Shown: positions 46,227 through 55,561, counted from the stretch's first letter. The stretch: 64,000 bases of DNA from WJKG01 sp964627305 (GCA_964627305.1 CAZVHP010000003.1:186001-250000); one strand, 5' to 3'. A program made the numbers and translations. The notes: generated by a model not told the origin, from the sequence alone.

Positions 46227-48364
46227 AACAAATGTTGCTGGCCGGGTTGGGTGTCGTGCTTCTGGCAATGGGTGTCATGGCACAGGAGGAACCGCTTTCG
46301 CAGGAAGAGCAGATCAGGATCATCACGAGCTACATGTACATCAGGGGGCAACTCGACCAGATGCCACCGCACATGGCAAGCGCCGACCCTCATCACCATG
46401 AGCATGACCATGACCACGACCACGATCACGAATCAGTGATCATAAAGTGCGGCACGCCGATCGTGCTGGCTTTCGAGCTGAACAAGCACCGCCTCGACAA
46501 GGAGTTGCTGCTTCAGCTCGGCGCCCGGCTCTATGCCCGGCCGACCGACAGGGTCGATGCCTATCGTGACAGCGACTCCGGATGGTTCCGTATCCACTAT
46601 GCGACTTCCGGGCCTGATACTGTCTATCGCGCCAGTGTCGACACCGATGGCAACGGCCATCCCGACTACGTCGACACCGTGGCCATGGTTATGGATTCAG
46701 TGCGCATGTTTTTTGTCGATTCGCTGGGATATCCGGTGCCGCCCTCTGATGACTTCTATCCCTCCGGTGGCAGTGAGCATTATGATGTGTACCTGTACAA
46801 TATCGGCCCCGGTTTCTACGGTCTGGCCTATCCTGATTCGGTCCGGATCGACGGCAGCCTGCGCGGCACCTCCTTTCTGGAGCTGAGCAATGACTACCAG
46901 CAGCTGCCCGGCTACGTGCAGCGTCCGCTCGATGCTGTCAGGGTAACTGCGGCCCATGAGTACTTTCACGCCATACAATTCGGCATGGATGTTACCGAGT
47001 TCGAGTACTACCCCAGTCAGACTGACGCGCCCGAGAAGCGCTATTGGATGGAGATGTCGGCGGTGTGGGCCGAGGAAGTGATGTACGATGACATCAACGA
47101 TTACTACAATTATCTCCCGGCATATTTCAACGACCCCAGGATATCCATCCAGCAGCAGAAGAGCTATGTCGCCGATGTGCATCCATACGCGTCGGCCGTC
47201 TTTCCGATCTACATGACAGAGAAATACGACCTGGATGTGGTCCGGCAGATATGGCAGCAATGTATGCAGCGCGGCGCCGGGCCGCACTTCATGGAGTCCT
47301 GTGATTCAGTGCTCAAGGTGTACTCGGGACGTACGGATACGCTCGTTCTGGTGGATCACTTCCGGGAGTTTGCATTGTGGAACTACTTCACGGGCGAGCG
47401 ACGTCACCTGGCGCCGCATGACAGTATCGGTTACTCGGAGGGGGAATTCTACCCTGAGATTCCGAATGGCGCAATGCTCACGATTGCCGACACGCCGGCA
47501 ACTCTGAACTTCTCCCCCGAACACTGGGCAACTTCATATGCGCGGCGCGACAATGTGTGGGCGATGATATGGGACTCTACATGGTTTGTCTGCTATGACA
47601 CTGATTGCGACAGCGCCGTCGAGTTGGTCGATGGGCTTGAACCCGGACTGGATACCGTGCTGGTGGTAGACAGCGTGTTCACTATCGCACTTTCGTTTTC
47701 AAGGTTCTATGAGCACCCCTGGGGGGTGAATGTCATTTACTATATGAGGAATCGTGATTCAACCGAAGTCGATGCTTTTGTTCTGCCAGCCAACTACGAC
47801 GGCCAACAGGTATACTTCCTTGTCACGCCGGATCCTCGTCGATACCAGCGCATTGTCCTAAGTGTCTCGCCAGCGTCTACTGACCGCAGAAAGTACGATC
47901 CCCGTCGAATCAACAACGGTGTGAGTGTCTTCTATGCCACCTACGACTACTTCGACACCACTTTGATTCCGTCAGATGTTATCGATCCGGCCGCAGGTTA
48001 CGCAGCACAAGTCGTACCTTATCCCAATCCGTTTGTCGTTTCGGATGTGGGCAGTGATCCACTGCGCATATCTGTTCGTTTGGAGTCGGGCAGAGATCCG
48101 GAGCAGATCATTAGTGCCGCCGATGCATACCTGGAGGTTGACATCTTCACGACCGCCGGGGAGTGGATATGGGGATATCGCGCGACAACCAGCGGCGAAG
48201 TGCGTGGCTCCGAGGCCGAGTACTCACTGGAGTGGCCGCTGGTTAATCAAACGGGAACCCAGGTGGCCTCCGGGGTCTATGTCGTCCTTTGCCGTCTGTA
48301 CCAGGATCAATCCCGCGCCAACGAACTGGTGAACCAAACCGGCAAGGTGGTCATAGTGCGATGA
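46223..48364 (+). CDS. Secreted HEXXH metalloprotease with C-terminal sorting-type domain (MXAN_6640-like)
   Basis: The GTG at 46223 overlaps the PHP stop and follows AGAGGAC. The 713-residue product has a signal peptide (1-20, ending GVMA). A histidine-rich stretch HHHEHDHDHDHDHE lies at about residues 56-69. The zinc protease motif HEYFHAIQFG follows, with WMEMSAVWAEE downstream. A C-terminal region (about 600-713) begins VVPYPNPF and ends GKVVIVR, like the FlgD/T9SS-type Ig-like sorting domains. It should be exported and probably surface-attached or secreted. The family MXAN_6640 is named from memory, and its substrate is unknown. The His/Asp repeat may bind zinc or nickel. Confidence 0.83.
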   Translation: MKQMLLAGLGVVLLAMGVMAQEEPLSQEEQIRIITSYMYIRGQLDQMPPHMASADPHHHEHDHDHDHDHESVIIKCGTPIVLAFELNKHRLDKELLLQLGARLYARPTDRVDAYRDSDSGWFRIHYATSGPDTVYRASVDTDGNGHPDYVDTVAMVMDSVRMFFVDSLGYPVPPSDDFYPSGGSEHYDVYLYNIGPGFYGLAYPDSVRIDGSLRGTSFLELSNDYQQLPGYVQRPLDAVRVTAAHEYFHAIQFGMDVTEFEYYPSQTDAPEKRYWMEMSAVWAEEVMYDDINDYYNYLPAYFNDPRISIQQQKSYVADVHPYASAVFPIYMTEKYDLDVVRQIWQQCMQRGAGPHFMESCDSVLKVYSGRTDTLVLVDHFREFALWNYFTGERRHLAPHDSIGYSEGEFYPEIPNGAMLTIADTPATLNFSPEHWATSYARRDNVWAMIWDSTWFVCYDTDCDSAVELVDGLEPGLDTVLVVDSVFTIALSFSRFYEHPWGVNVIYYMRNRDSTEVDAFVLPANYDGQQVYFLVTPDPRRYQRIVLSVSPASTDRRKYDPRRINNGVSVFYATYDYFDTTLIPSDVIDPAAGYAAQVVPYPNPFVVSDVGSDPLRISVRLESGRDPEQIISAADAYLEVDIFTTAGEWIWGYRATTSGEVRGSEAEYSLEWPLVNQTGTQVASGVYVVLCRLYQDQSRANELVNQTGKVVIVR

Positions 48365-48894
48365 CACTCACGCCCCAGCGACTCGGCCGAGTGGCGGTAT
48401 TCGCTGCCCTGGTCTATGTGCTCTCATGGGCGACCGCCTGGCTGCCAAACATAAACCTGTCGTTCTTTCTCATATTCTCGGCCGGTCTGCTCTGGGGGGC
48501 TGCGGCTGGTGCGATGGTGGGCGCGGTCGGCATGGCCCTGTGGACTGTCTTCAATCCGTATGGTCCCGCAATGATCCCGATTATGCTCAGCCAGGTCGCT
48601 GGAGCCGCTCTGTGTGGCATCGTCGGTGACTCCTTTCGGCGTCTTGGTGGCATGCGATCGCGCGGAGCCGCACGCCTGGTTGCCCTCATGGTGACAGGAC
48701 TGCTCTGCACCGTGGTGTTCTACGTTCCGGTGAGCATTGTCGATGCCTGGCTGTTCCAGCCGTTCTGGCCACGACTGGTCGCCGGGTTGACGTGGTCGAG
48801 TGTCGCCATCATCAGCAATCTCGTCATTTTCCCGTTGCTTTTTCCGGTCACCCATCACCTATTTAAGCGAGAATGGCCAGACCAACCCTCATAA
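48361..48894 (+). CDS. ECF-transporter S-component-like membrane protein
   Basis: I use the ATG at 48361 (ATGA overlap with the metalloprotease stop); the longer reading from 48289 lies in protease sequence. The 177-residue product has five or so hydrophobic helices and the small-residue-rich pattern of ECF S components (NINLSFFLIFSAGLLWG...GAVGMALWTVFNPYG). The S component binds a vitamin or metal and needs an EcfT/EcfA module, which is not in the window. The adjacent outer-membrane barrel gene overlaps it, which suggests a two-membrane uptake route. The ligand is unknown. Confidence 0.6.
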   Translation: MTLTPQRLGRVAVFAALVYVLSWATAWLPNINLSFFLIFSAGLLWGAAAGAMVGAVGMALWTVFNPYGPAMIPIMLSQVAGAALCGIVGDSFRRLGGMRSRGAARLVALMVTGLLCTVVFYVPVSIVDAWLFQPFWPRLVAGLTWSSVAIISNLVIFPLLFPVTHHLFKREWPDQPS

Positions 48895-50978
48895 CCTGTC
48901 TGATTCTGCTGCTGTGCGGCTCAGTGGTTCTTGCCGAAGAAACCTCCGACAGCACCCCTGTGGCAACCGACTCTACCGTCATCGATACAACCGCTGCAGA
49001 TACGTTACTCTCTGAAGATTACGCTCCAATCTTCGATTCCTTACTGCTCTCCGAAGACGAGATTGATTCACTTCGAGTGGCCGACAGCATCTACCTTGCT
49101 GACTCGCTGATGAGCGGGGGTGACACTCTGACCTCTGCCGAGGAGGCGCGGCGGCGTTTCGAAGAGCGCTATGAACAGCATCAACAGACACAACCCGTCC
49201 CCTTCGTCTTCCTGTCTACGTATGACAGCCTCGTCGCCCGGTTCGCTTCCGAGCGTCTGAACTTCAGGACCGACATCGGCCGGTCATGGTACCATGATGC
49301 GGGGGACTTCTTCAGATTCGATCCCTCCCATTTCGTACTGAACCATCAGGCAACACCGATGCGCTCGACAGTGTCGCCTTACGGGCTGCAGGGGGACCGT
49401 CTGGAGGTTCTCATGAGTGACAGGCGCTATATGCCGTTCGAGCATATCGTTGAGCCTGACGGCATGATCGACATGAGCGATGTCATGACCGTCAATGCCG
49501 ACGATGTCTTCGTCCTTCCGGGAGCCATGGGGCAGGTATTCGGCGCCCAGCAGGGTGTGGCGACCCTGATGACGCGCTCCGTACGCCCCGATAGCTACAA
49601 TCCGGTCAGCGTGTTCAAAGGCGAGCAGGGCGGGCTGGATTACTCGCATGTCAGGGGGGCTTTGACCAAATGGTCCGCCAACGGCCGCCGGGCCAACGCT
49701 GCCGTCCAATATCGCGATGCCGACGGACCGTTTGCGGGGCGTTTCGACGACAGCTATCATCTGTTTGGCGACTACTACACGCCGATCGGCAAGCGGTATG
49801 CCGTCGGTGCCTCTGGCTTTGCGTACACTCGCGATGGGCGCTTCTATATCCGTCCGGAAGGCGGCGGGGCCGCATACTCACGCTATCGCTTCGACCGGAG
49901 GGCGTGGATGACACTGGACCGTCACAACGCTGACTACACTGCCCGCAGGGCGCTGACATATACCCATCTGCGTCAGGGGTCGTACGCCGATGGAGCCTAC
50001 TTCGCTCGTTTCGACCACACCGGCCATGCAGTGACTCTGAGCACAGAGGCGGTAGGGGAGAGCGGGCTGCGGAAGGCCGAGGCCGGGTTTGATCATCTGG
50101 AGTACGCCGCCGGGCCTGTGCATCACTACCGCAACACTCTTCACGCTAATCTGACTTATGCCAATCTGTCAGAGGGCTGGCGGTGGGCCGTGAATGCCTC
50201 CGGCCGCTACAACAGCAACAGCGGCTTCATGCCCGCCGGAGCACTTGTCCTGCAGAAGGAAGCCCTGCGCTCGTTCATGTTGCTCTCCATCGGCTACGCA
50301 ACGCGGGAGCCGTCTTTGCACCAACTGCACCTGCCAGAGACGCGTGTATCCATATATCAGCAGATCGACAGTTACGCAGAACAGGGCAATTCGGATCTTG
50401 AGAACGAGCGGCAGCTTCTTGCCAGCGCCATGCTGGCACTCGGCTCCATGCGGACCAATATCGAGCTGTCGGCCGTGGTCGGCCGGCTGACTGATGCCAT
50501 CGAGTGGCGGCATCGCCGGATACAGGGTACCACCCAGTATAGCCTGTTCGAGCCGATCAACACCGACATTTCCTTTGTCAATACCACTGCCCGCGTGCGG
50601 CTGGCGCTTGGCAGCATGATCGATTTCCTCGGCGGCGTGAGCTGGCGAAAGGTGGACTATGACAGCATCGAGGCAAAGCCGTACCAGCCGGACTTTCAAG
50701 CCTTCTCCGGGCTGCAGCTTCACGTGTACTGGCCTCAGAAGGCGGTGCACTTGTACGGGTACGGCGAGCTGGTCTATTCCGACAACTACGACGGGTACGA
50801 ACTGCAGAGTCTTGGTAACACGGCTGTGTTCAATGTGCGTCTGACGATTGGGCTGAGGAACTTCGAGTGGCACTTCGTCTTTCGTAATATCACCGGGCTG
50901 CAGTACCAGGCCCGGGAGTATATGACCTACCCGGGCCGGTTCACGTACTATGGCCTGACGTGGCATTTCTTCGATTGA
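48873..50978 (+). CDS. Outer-membrane beta-barrel protein, TonB-receptor-like
   Basis: The 701-residue product has a signal peptide (1-21, ending VVLA) and an acidic, Asp/Ser/Thr-rich linker (about 22-95). A short plug-like region around EVLMSDRRYMPFEHIVEP follows. The remainder consists of many aromatic-alternating beta strands and ends FTYYGLTWHFFD, with a terminal aromatic-rich strand as in TonB-dependent receptors. A complete plug domain and TonB box are not clear, so a porin or large barrel of another type remains possible. It overlaps the ECF-S-like gene by 22 bases, so a shared substrate is a reasonable guess. Confidence 0.65.
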   Translation: MARPTLITCLILLLCGSVVLAEETSDSTPVATDSTVIDTTAADTLLSEDYAPIFDSLLLSEDEIDSLRVADSIYLADSLMSGGDTLTSAEEARRRFEERYEQHQQTQPVPFVFLSTYDSLVARFASERLNFRTDIGRSWYHDAGDFFRFDPSHFVLNHQATPMRSTVSPYGLQGDRLEVLMSDRRYMPFEHIVEPDGMIDMSDVMTVNADDVFVLPGAMGQVFGAQQGVATLMTRSVRPDSYNPVSVFKGEQGGLDYSHVRGALTKWSANGRRANAAVQYRDADGPFAGRFDDSYHLFGDYYTPIGKRYAVGASGFAYTRDGRFYIRPEGGGAAYSRYRFDRRAWMTLDRHNADYTARRALTYTHLRQGSYADGAYFARFDHTGHAVTLSTEAVGESGLRKAEAGFDHLEYAAGPVHHYRNTLHANLTYANLSEGWRWAVNASGRYNSNSGFMPAGALVLQKEALRSFMLLSIGYATREPSLHQLHLPETRVSIYQQIDSYAEQGNSDLENERQLLASAMLALGSMRTNIELSAVVGRLTDAIEWRHRRIQGTTQYSLFEPINTDISFVNTTARVRLALGSMIDFLGGVSWRKVDYDSIEAKPYQPDFQAFSGLQLHVYWPQKAVHLYGYGELVYSDNYDGYELQSLGNTAVFNVRLTIGLRNFEWHFVFRNITGLQYQAREYMTYPGRFTYYGLTWHFFD

Positions 50979-51046
50979 TGGAGACGCGAGGCGCCTGATC
51001 CGATTGCTTGACTTCCTCATGGTTGAGCTGTTAATTCACTTCCATT

Positions 51047-51604
51047 ATGGAACTCACACTGTCGCGCCGCGCCGCCTACGATATGGTTGTCGCGAAGATC
51101 GGCGTCAACAACCTGCTCAAGCACATTTTGGCGGTCGAGGCCGGCATGCGCCGTCTCGCGGAGCATTTCAACGAGGATGTCGAGTTCTGGGGGCTGACGG
51201 GGCTGATTCACGATCTGGACTACAACGAGACGAAAGACGACGAGTCTCGTCATACCTACGTTACCCGCGAGTGGCTGAGTGATCATAAGCTGCCGGAAGA
51301 GATGTGGCAGGCTATCCATGCCCACCCCGGGCATATACCCTGTCGGACGCGTCTGGATTGGGCCTTGTACGCTGTCGATCCCGCCACTGGCTTCATTGTC
51401 GCCTGTGCCCTGATGCACCCGAAGAAGAAGCTGGAGGCGATCGATGAGGAGTTCATGCTCCGTCGTTTCTCCGAGAAGCGTTTCGCGGCCGGGGCCTCGC
51501 GCGAGAATATCGCCTCCTGCAATCAGATCGATCTGCAACTGGGCCAGTTTCTCCTGCTGGTGCGCGAGGGGATGCTCCGTATCAAAGATCAGCTTGGGCT
51601 GTAA
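51047..51604 (+). CDS. HD-domain phosphohydrolase
   Basis: The 185-residue product is a stand-alone HD-type metal-dependent phosphohydrolase. The metal ligands expected are His26 in NLLKHILAVE, the pair His54-Asp55 in GLIHDLDY and the later AIHAHPGHIP histidines. The HDIG subfamily pattern fits. The substrate could be a nucleotide or a cyclic dinucleotide; this cannot be told. It is followed 3 bp downstream by a transporter gene. Upstream TTGACT (51008) has a poor -10 at 51031, so a promoter is doubtful. Confidence 0.82.
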   Translation: MELTLSRRAAYDMVVAKIGVNNLLKHILAVEAGMRRLAEHFNEDVEFWGLTGLIHDLDYNETKDDESRHTYVTREWLSDHKLPEEMWQAIHAHPGHIPCRTRLDWALYAVDPATGFIVACALMHPKKKLEAIDEEFMLRRFSEKRFAAGASRENIASCNQIDLQLGQFLLLVREGMLRIKDQLGL

Positions 51605-51607
51605 GCC

Positions 51608-52933
51608 GTGACCGGCAGCACCTCAATCTGGCGCCGCGACATTCTCGGGTGGTCGTTGTACGATTTCGCGAACACCATCTACTCCATGAACATCGTCTCG
51701 CTGTATCTCAAGCGCTATATCGTCGAGGACCTCAATTACGACGACCGCTGGTTTGATATCCCGTTTTCGCTGTCGATGGCCTTTGCGGCGCTGCTGCTTC
51801 CTGCACTTGGGGCCATGTCTGACTATACGACCAAGAAGAAGCTGTTTGTCCTGTTGTTCACGATTGCCTGCAGTGGAGCAATCGGTCTGCTGGCGGTGGT
51901 GCCGCCGGCGATGATTCTTGCGACCGTCGTGCTGTTTGTCATTGCCAATTTCAGCTACGAGGCTGCGCAGCCGTTCTACAACGCCCTTTTGTACTCGGTG
52001 GCCGATGGCCCCCGGGCGCGCTACATATCCGGTGTGGGAGTGGCCTTCGGGTATGTTGGCTCGGTCGTGGGTATGGTGCTGGTGTTGCCATTTGTTACGG
52101 GTGGGCTATTCGGCCTCGAGATTCCCCTGATCACCGGCGGCGGAAAGGTCGCGGCGTTTGTCCCAACTGCCATTTTGTTTCTTCTGTTTACGTTACCGCT
52201 GGTGTTCTGGGTGCACGAACGGCCTGTTCAGAAGAAGGGAAAGCCCGGCCTCGTGCGGGCGTATCGTGACGTGTACGATGGTGTTGTCCAGACGAAGAAG
52301 TACCCGGGGGTACTGCGCTTTCTGATCGCCGACTACTGCTTCGAGGACGCCGTGATGACGGTCATCATCAACATCGGTCTGTATTGCTCAATCGTATTGT
52401 CTCTGGATGACACGCAGATCAACGCCTTCTTGATCATCTCCACCATCTCGGCCGTAGCTGGTTCTTTGGTCATCGGCAAGATTGCTCAGTTCTGGTCACT
52501 GAAGCGTCTGATACAGCTTATCGTGATTGGCTGGATCATTTGTCTGCTTTTGTTTGTTGTAACCGACAATATGGCTGTTGTCTGGGTGATCGGCTCGGTT
52601 GTCGGCATCCTGCTGGGGGGCTTGTGGACGACCACCCGGCCGATGCTGGCCGAACTGGTACCGCGCTCAGAACTCGGGCGGTTCTTCGGGCTGTTCGCCC
52701 TTTCCGGGCGCGCGGCGGCCGTGATCGGACCCCTGCTGTGGACAACTGTGGTGTACCTGTTCAACAGCGAGCGCGCGGTTGGGCGCGCGACAGCGAGGAT
52801 GTTGGACCTGACCGAACAGCAAATGACAGCCCTGCCCTACAAGGCGGGAATCCTGTCACTGGTGGTAATGATGGCTCTTGGTTTGTACATATTCCGCAAT
52901 GTCAGGCAACCGCGGGAGGATCGCCGTGGGTAG
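51608..52933 (+). CDS. MFS transporter, UMF1/Atg22-like
   Basis: The 441-residue product has about twelve hydrophobic helices. The N-terminal WSLYDFANTIYSMNI, the PALGAMSDYTTKKKL loop between helices 2 and 3 and SYEAAQPFYNALL in helix 4 are the signature of the UMF1/Atg22 branch of the major facilitator superfamily. The start is a GTG after a short spacer from the HD gene. Members are thought to export amino acids or other small molecules, but the substrate is unknown here. The stop overlaps the start of the following PHP gene. Confidence 0.85.
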   Translation: MTGSTSIWRRDILGWSLYDFANTIYSMNIVSLYLKRYIVEDLNYDDRWFDIPFSLSMAFAALLLPALGAMSDYTTKKKLFVLLFTIACSGAIGLLAVVPPAMILATVVLFVIANFSYEAAQPFYNALLYSVADGPRARYISGVGVAFGYVGSVVGMVLVLPFVTGGLFGLEIPLITGGGKVAAFVPTAILFLLFTLPLVFWVHERPVQKKGKPGLVRAYRDVYDGVVQTKKYPGVLRFLIADYCFEDAVMTVIINIGLYCSIVLSLDDTQINAFLIISTISAVAGSLVIGKIAQFWSLKRLIQLIVIGWIICLLLFVVTDNMAVVWVIGSVVGILLGGLWTTTRPMLAELVPRSELGRFFGLFALSGRAAAVIGPLLWTTVVYLFNSERAVGRATARMLDLTEQQMTALPYKAGILSLVVMMALGLYIFRNVRQPREDRRG

Positions 52934-53972
52934 GAAGGTGGATGACTGGTACCAGTACTCCGGAGCGGTGCACATCCACACGACCGAGTCCGACGGTACC
53001 AAACCGCTCGAGGAGGTGATTGCCATCGGGCAGCGGGCCGGGCTCGACTTCATGATGTTTGCCGACCACATGACCCTCTCCAACCGGGAGCGCGGAGGCG
53101 AGGGCTTCTATGGCGAGACGCTTGTCGTGATCGGCTACGAACACAATGATCCGGCCGACACCCATCACTATCTGTTGTTTGGCACCCCCGGAGTGTACCC
53201 CGCCGACATGACGGCGAAGGAGTATGTGGCCGCCGGGGCCGCCGATGGTGCTCTTGGGATCATGGCCCACCCCGACGAGATCCGGGACCGACTAAAGGAG
53301 TTCCCCCCGTATCCCTGGAATGACTGGTCGGTCGAGGGTTTCACCGGGTTGGAGGTGTGGAACCAGATGTCCGAATGGATGGAGCGCCTGACCCGATGGA
53401 ACAAGCTGCCGATGGCGTTCTCGCCACGCAAGTCGATGGTCGGCCCCACTGACCGCATCCTGCGCAAGTGGGACGAGTTGAACCTCACGGGCCGATATGT
53501 CGGTATCGCCGGGGTCGATGCTCACGAGTTCCAGATCAGGCTGGGTCCGTTCACTGTGCCGGTCTTTCCCTACAAGGTGCACTTTCGCAGCCTGCGAACC
53601 CATATCCTGCTTCGCGAGTCTATGTCGGATGACGTGCCCGGGGCCAGGGACCAGCTCTATCAGGCATTCAGGGACTGCCGGGTCTTCTTCTCCAATATGC
53701 GCTGGGGAAGTGCCGACGGGTTTAATTTCTATGCCGAGAATCGCAACGGACGGGCCACATGTGGGGAGGAGCTTGTGGTTACCGATGGTGCCCGACTGCA
53801 TGCCACCCTTCCGCAGCGAGCGATCATGAAAGTTATCTGCAACGGCCGGGAAGTCTTACAGGCAGAGGGCACCACCCTGGACTACGGCGTCAAACAACCG
53901 GGAATCTACCGCCTTGAGTGCTGGCGCGGCAATCGGGGCTGGGTTTTCAGCAATCACCTTCGTCTTGTTTGA
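52926..53972 (+). CDS. PHP-domain metallohydrolase, second type
   Basis: The GTG at 52926 overlaps the transporter stop and is preceded by GGGAGGA; an earlier reading from 52878 lies in transporter sequence. The 348-residue product has the PHP motifs in order: YSGAVHIHTTESDG (about 12-25), MFADHMTL, IMAHPDE and GVDAHEFQ near residue 200. A C-terminal beta domain (about 270-348) follows that may recognise substrate. The pattern is like CehA/McbA-type PHP proteins rather than the YciV type at 45375. Its phosphoester or carbamate substrate is unknown. Confidence 0.8.
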   Translation: MGRKVDDWYQYSGAVHIHTTESDGTKPLEEVIAIGQRAGLDFMMFADHMTLSNRERGGEGFYGETLVVIGYEHNDPADTHHYLLFGTPGVYPADMTAKEYVAAGAADGALGIMAHPDEIRDRLKEFPPYPWNDWSVEGFTGLEVWNQMSEWMERLTRWNKLPMAFSPRKSMVGPTDRILRKWDELNLTGRYVGIAGVDAHEFQIRLGPFTVPVFPYKVHFRSLRTHILLRESMSDDVPGARDQLYQAFRDCRVFFSNMRWGSADGFNFYAENRNGRATCGEELVVTDGARLHATLPQRAIMKVICNGREVLQAEGTTLDYGVKQPGIYRLECWRGNRGWVFSNHLRLV

Positions 53973-54004
53973 AACCACTGTGAAAATGAGGGCTTTTCGC
54001 TGCC

Positions 54005-54421
54005 ATGTCACATGACACACCGGATAGACTGTCTGCGCTGGTCATAAACCTCAGCCCGGAGTCCGACGCGGGCGATAACTCGCCTGAAGCCATGAAGTTC
54101 GTCGTCATTGATCATGAGGGGCGGCTGGTGCTCGTTCATGGCTCGCTCAAGGAGTATCCGTATCATGCGAGTCTGATCCACGAGTACTGCGAGAGTCACG
54201 ATCTTGCTGCGGCTTGGCTCAAGAAGCCTGATGTGATCGAAATCTATCATCCCGAGGTCGCGATACGCGGTGGCGGCTGGCTGGAGTTCGATCAGCACGC
54301 CCGCAGAGTCTCTATCTACGGTTTCTCGACGGCGTACGGCAAGTACAGCGCGTCTGATGTCAGGCACATTCTGCAATCAAGCGATTGCTTCAACGGCTAC
54401 CGGATAACGCTGAAGTCGTGA
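54005..54421 (+). CDS. PHPT1/Janus-Ocnus-family protein, phosphohistidine phosphatase-like
   Basis: The 138-residue product matches the eukaryotic 14-kDa phosphohistidine phosphatase family. The block YPYHASLIHEYCESH contains the histidine equivalent to the catalytic His53 of PHPT1 (here His54), and the C-terminal part has the glycine-rich GGGWLEFD and SIYGFSTAYGKYS, which correspond to the GGGRI and HVYGYSMAYG motifs of PHPT1. The length is close to the eukaryotic protein. It would remove phosphate from histidine; the target is unknown. The gene stands alone between the PHP gene and the nuo promoter region. Confidence 0.72.
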   Translation: MSHDTPDRLSALVINLSPESDAGDNSPEAMKFVVIDHEGRLVLVHGSLKEYPYHASLIHEYCESHDLAAAWLKKPDVIEIYHPEVAIRGGGWLEFDQHARRVSIYGFSTAYGKYSASDVRHILQSSDCFNGYRITLKS

Positions 54422-54590
54422 TGCGCATTATCCTCGTTCCCATTTTCACAAGACAACCCCTGGTCTGTACGCCCCTGATATGCTGTGGCGGCGTGAGAAT
54501 CTGCTATATGACAACACGTTAGTTGCGTGTGCGGCGCTCCGTGCGACACCGGTAACTCCTGTCAGATTGTGCCGATTAGCTCAAATTCTC

Positions 54591-54619
54591 TTGACACAGC
54601 AACGTATTATAACTAAAGT
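54591..54619 (+). promoter_or_regulatory. Promoter of the nuo operon, TTGACA-N17-TAAAGT
   Basis: A consensus TTGACA (54591-54596), a 17-bp spacer and TAAAGT (54614-54619) lie about 38 bp before the nuoA start. It is placed as expected for the long complex I operon. Confidence 0.65.
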
Positions 54620-54656
54620 TTCGGAATCATTTTGGCCCGCAAAAGGATGTGTGCTC

Positions 54657-55013
54657 GTGTTTGACGTGTTTTTCCCCATTTTGATGCTGGCGCTGATCGT
54701 CGGCGGTATTGCGGCCGCCTTCATCTTCCTGTCGATCGTGCTCGGCAAGAGGACCCGACTGGGTGCGAAAGGGGATCCATACGAGTGCGGTATCCCGCCG
54801 TCCGGGAGTACGAAAGACCCGGTGCCGGTGAAGTTCTACATGGTGGCTATCTCGTTTATCCTGTTTGACATCGAGGTGGTCTTTCTGTATCCGTACGCGG
54901 TCGTGGCTCGTCAGTTGGGCCTGTTTGGCTTCATAGAGATTCTGATTTTCATCACCCTGATCATGATTGGTTACTTCTATGAGCTGGGAAGGGGTGCCTT
55001 TAAGTGGGATTAG
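54657..55013 (+). CDS. nuoA: NADH-quinone oxidoreductase subunit A
   Basis: NuoA is a small membrane subunit of complex I. I start at the GTG at 54657, nine bases after AAGGA, which gives 118 residues as usual for NuoA. The open frame reaches back to 54480, but the extra sequence is not NuoA-like and precedes the promoter. Three membrane helices are visible, with the conserved loop GDPYECGIPP (the cysteine loop) and KFYMVAISFILFDIEVVFLYPYA. It overlaps nuoB by 10 bases. Confidence 0.94.
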   Translation: MFDVFFPILMLALIVGGIAAAFIFLSIVLGKRTRLGAKGDPYECGIPPSGSTKDPVPVKFYMVAISFILFDIEVVFLYPYAVVARQLGLFGFIEILIFITLIMIGYFYELGRGAFKWD

Positions 55014-55507
55014 AAGAGAAGATACCCGATTCGATTATTCTGACCTCGCTTGACAAGATGGTCAACTGGGCGCGCAAGCGATCAATGTGGCCGCTGGGGT
55101 TCGGGCTGGCGTGTTGCGCTATTGAGATGATGTCGACATTCGCCGCCCATTTCGATCTGGCTCGGTACGGCATGGAAGTTATGCGACCCTCGCCGCGTCA
55201 GGCGGACCTGATGATTGTCGCGGGGCGCGTCTCGATGAAGATGGCCCCGGTCGTCAAGACGCTCTATGAGCAGATGCCGAACCCCAAGTGGGTGATCTCG
55301 ATGGGAGCCTGCGCCTCCTGCGGCGGGGTGTTCAATAACTACGCCATTTTGCAAGGGGTCGACAGGATCATTCCCGTAGATATCTATGTGCCGGGTTGCC
55401 CGCCCAGGCCGGAGCAACTTCTCGACGGCATATTGAAGCTGCAGGAGAAAGTGGAACGTGAGTCGCTGAAAGACAAGCGCGAGGAGTGGGGTCGCGAGGC
55501 CGGCTGA
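55004..55507 (+). CDS. nuoB: NADH-quinone oxidoreductase subunit B
   Basis: NuoB carries cluster N2, the last [4Fe-4S] centre before quinone. The ligands are seen: the tandem Cys37-Cys38 in GLACCAIEM, Cys103 in MGACASCGG and Cys132 in VPGCPPRPE. The GTG start overlaps nuoA. The 167-residue length is normal and the motif RQADLMIVAGRV is conserved. It assembles with NuoC and NuoD as the quinone-proximal arm. Confidence 0.96.
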   Translation: MGLEEKIPDSIILTSLDKMVNWARKRSMWPLGFGLACCAIEMMSTFAAHFDLARYGMEVMRPSPRQADLMIVAGRVSMKMAPVVKTLYEQMPNPKWVISMGACASCGGVFNNYAILQGVDRIIPVDIYVPGCPPRPEQLLDGILKLQEKVERESLKDKREEWGREAG

Positions 55508-55561
55508 ACCGTGCCCATGAGGCGCTCGCCCCTGCGTTTTTTTGCAACGAGTTTGTGAACT

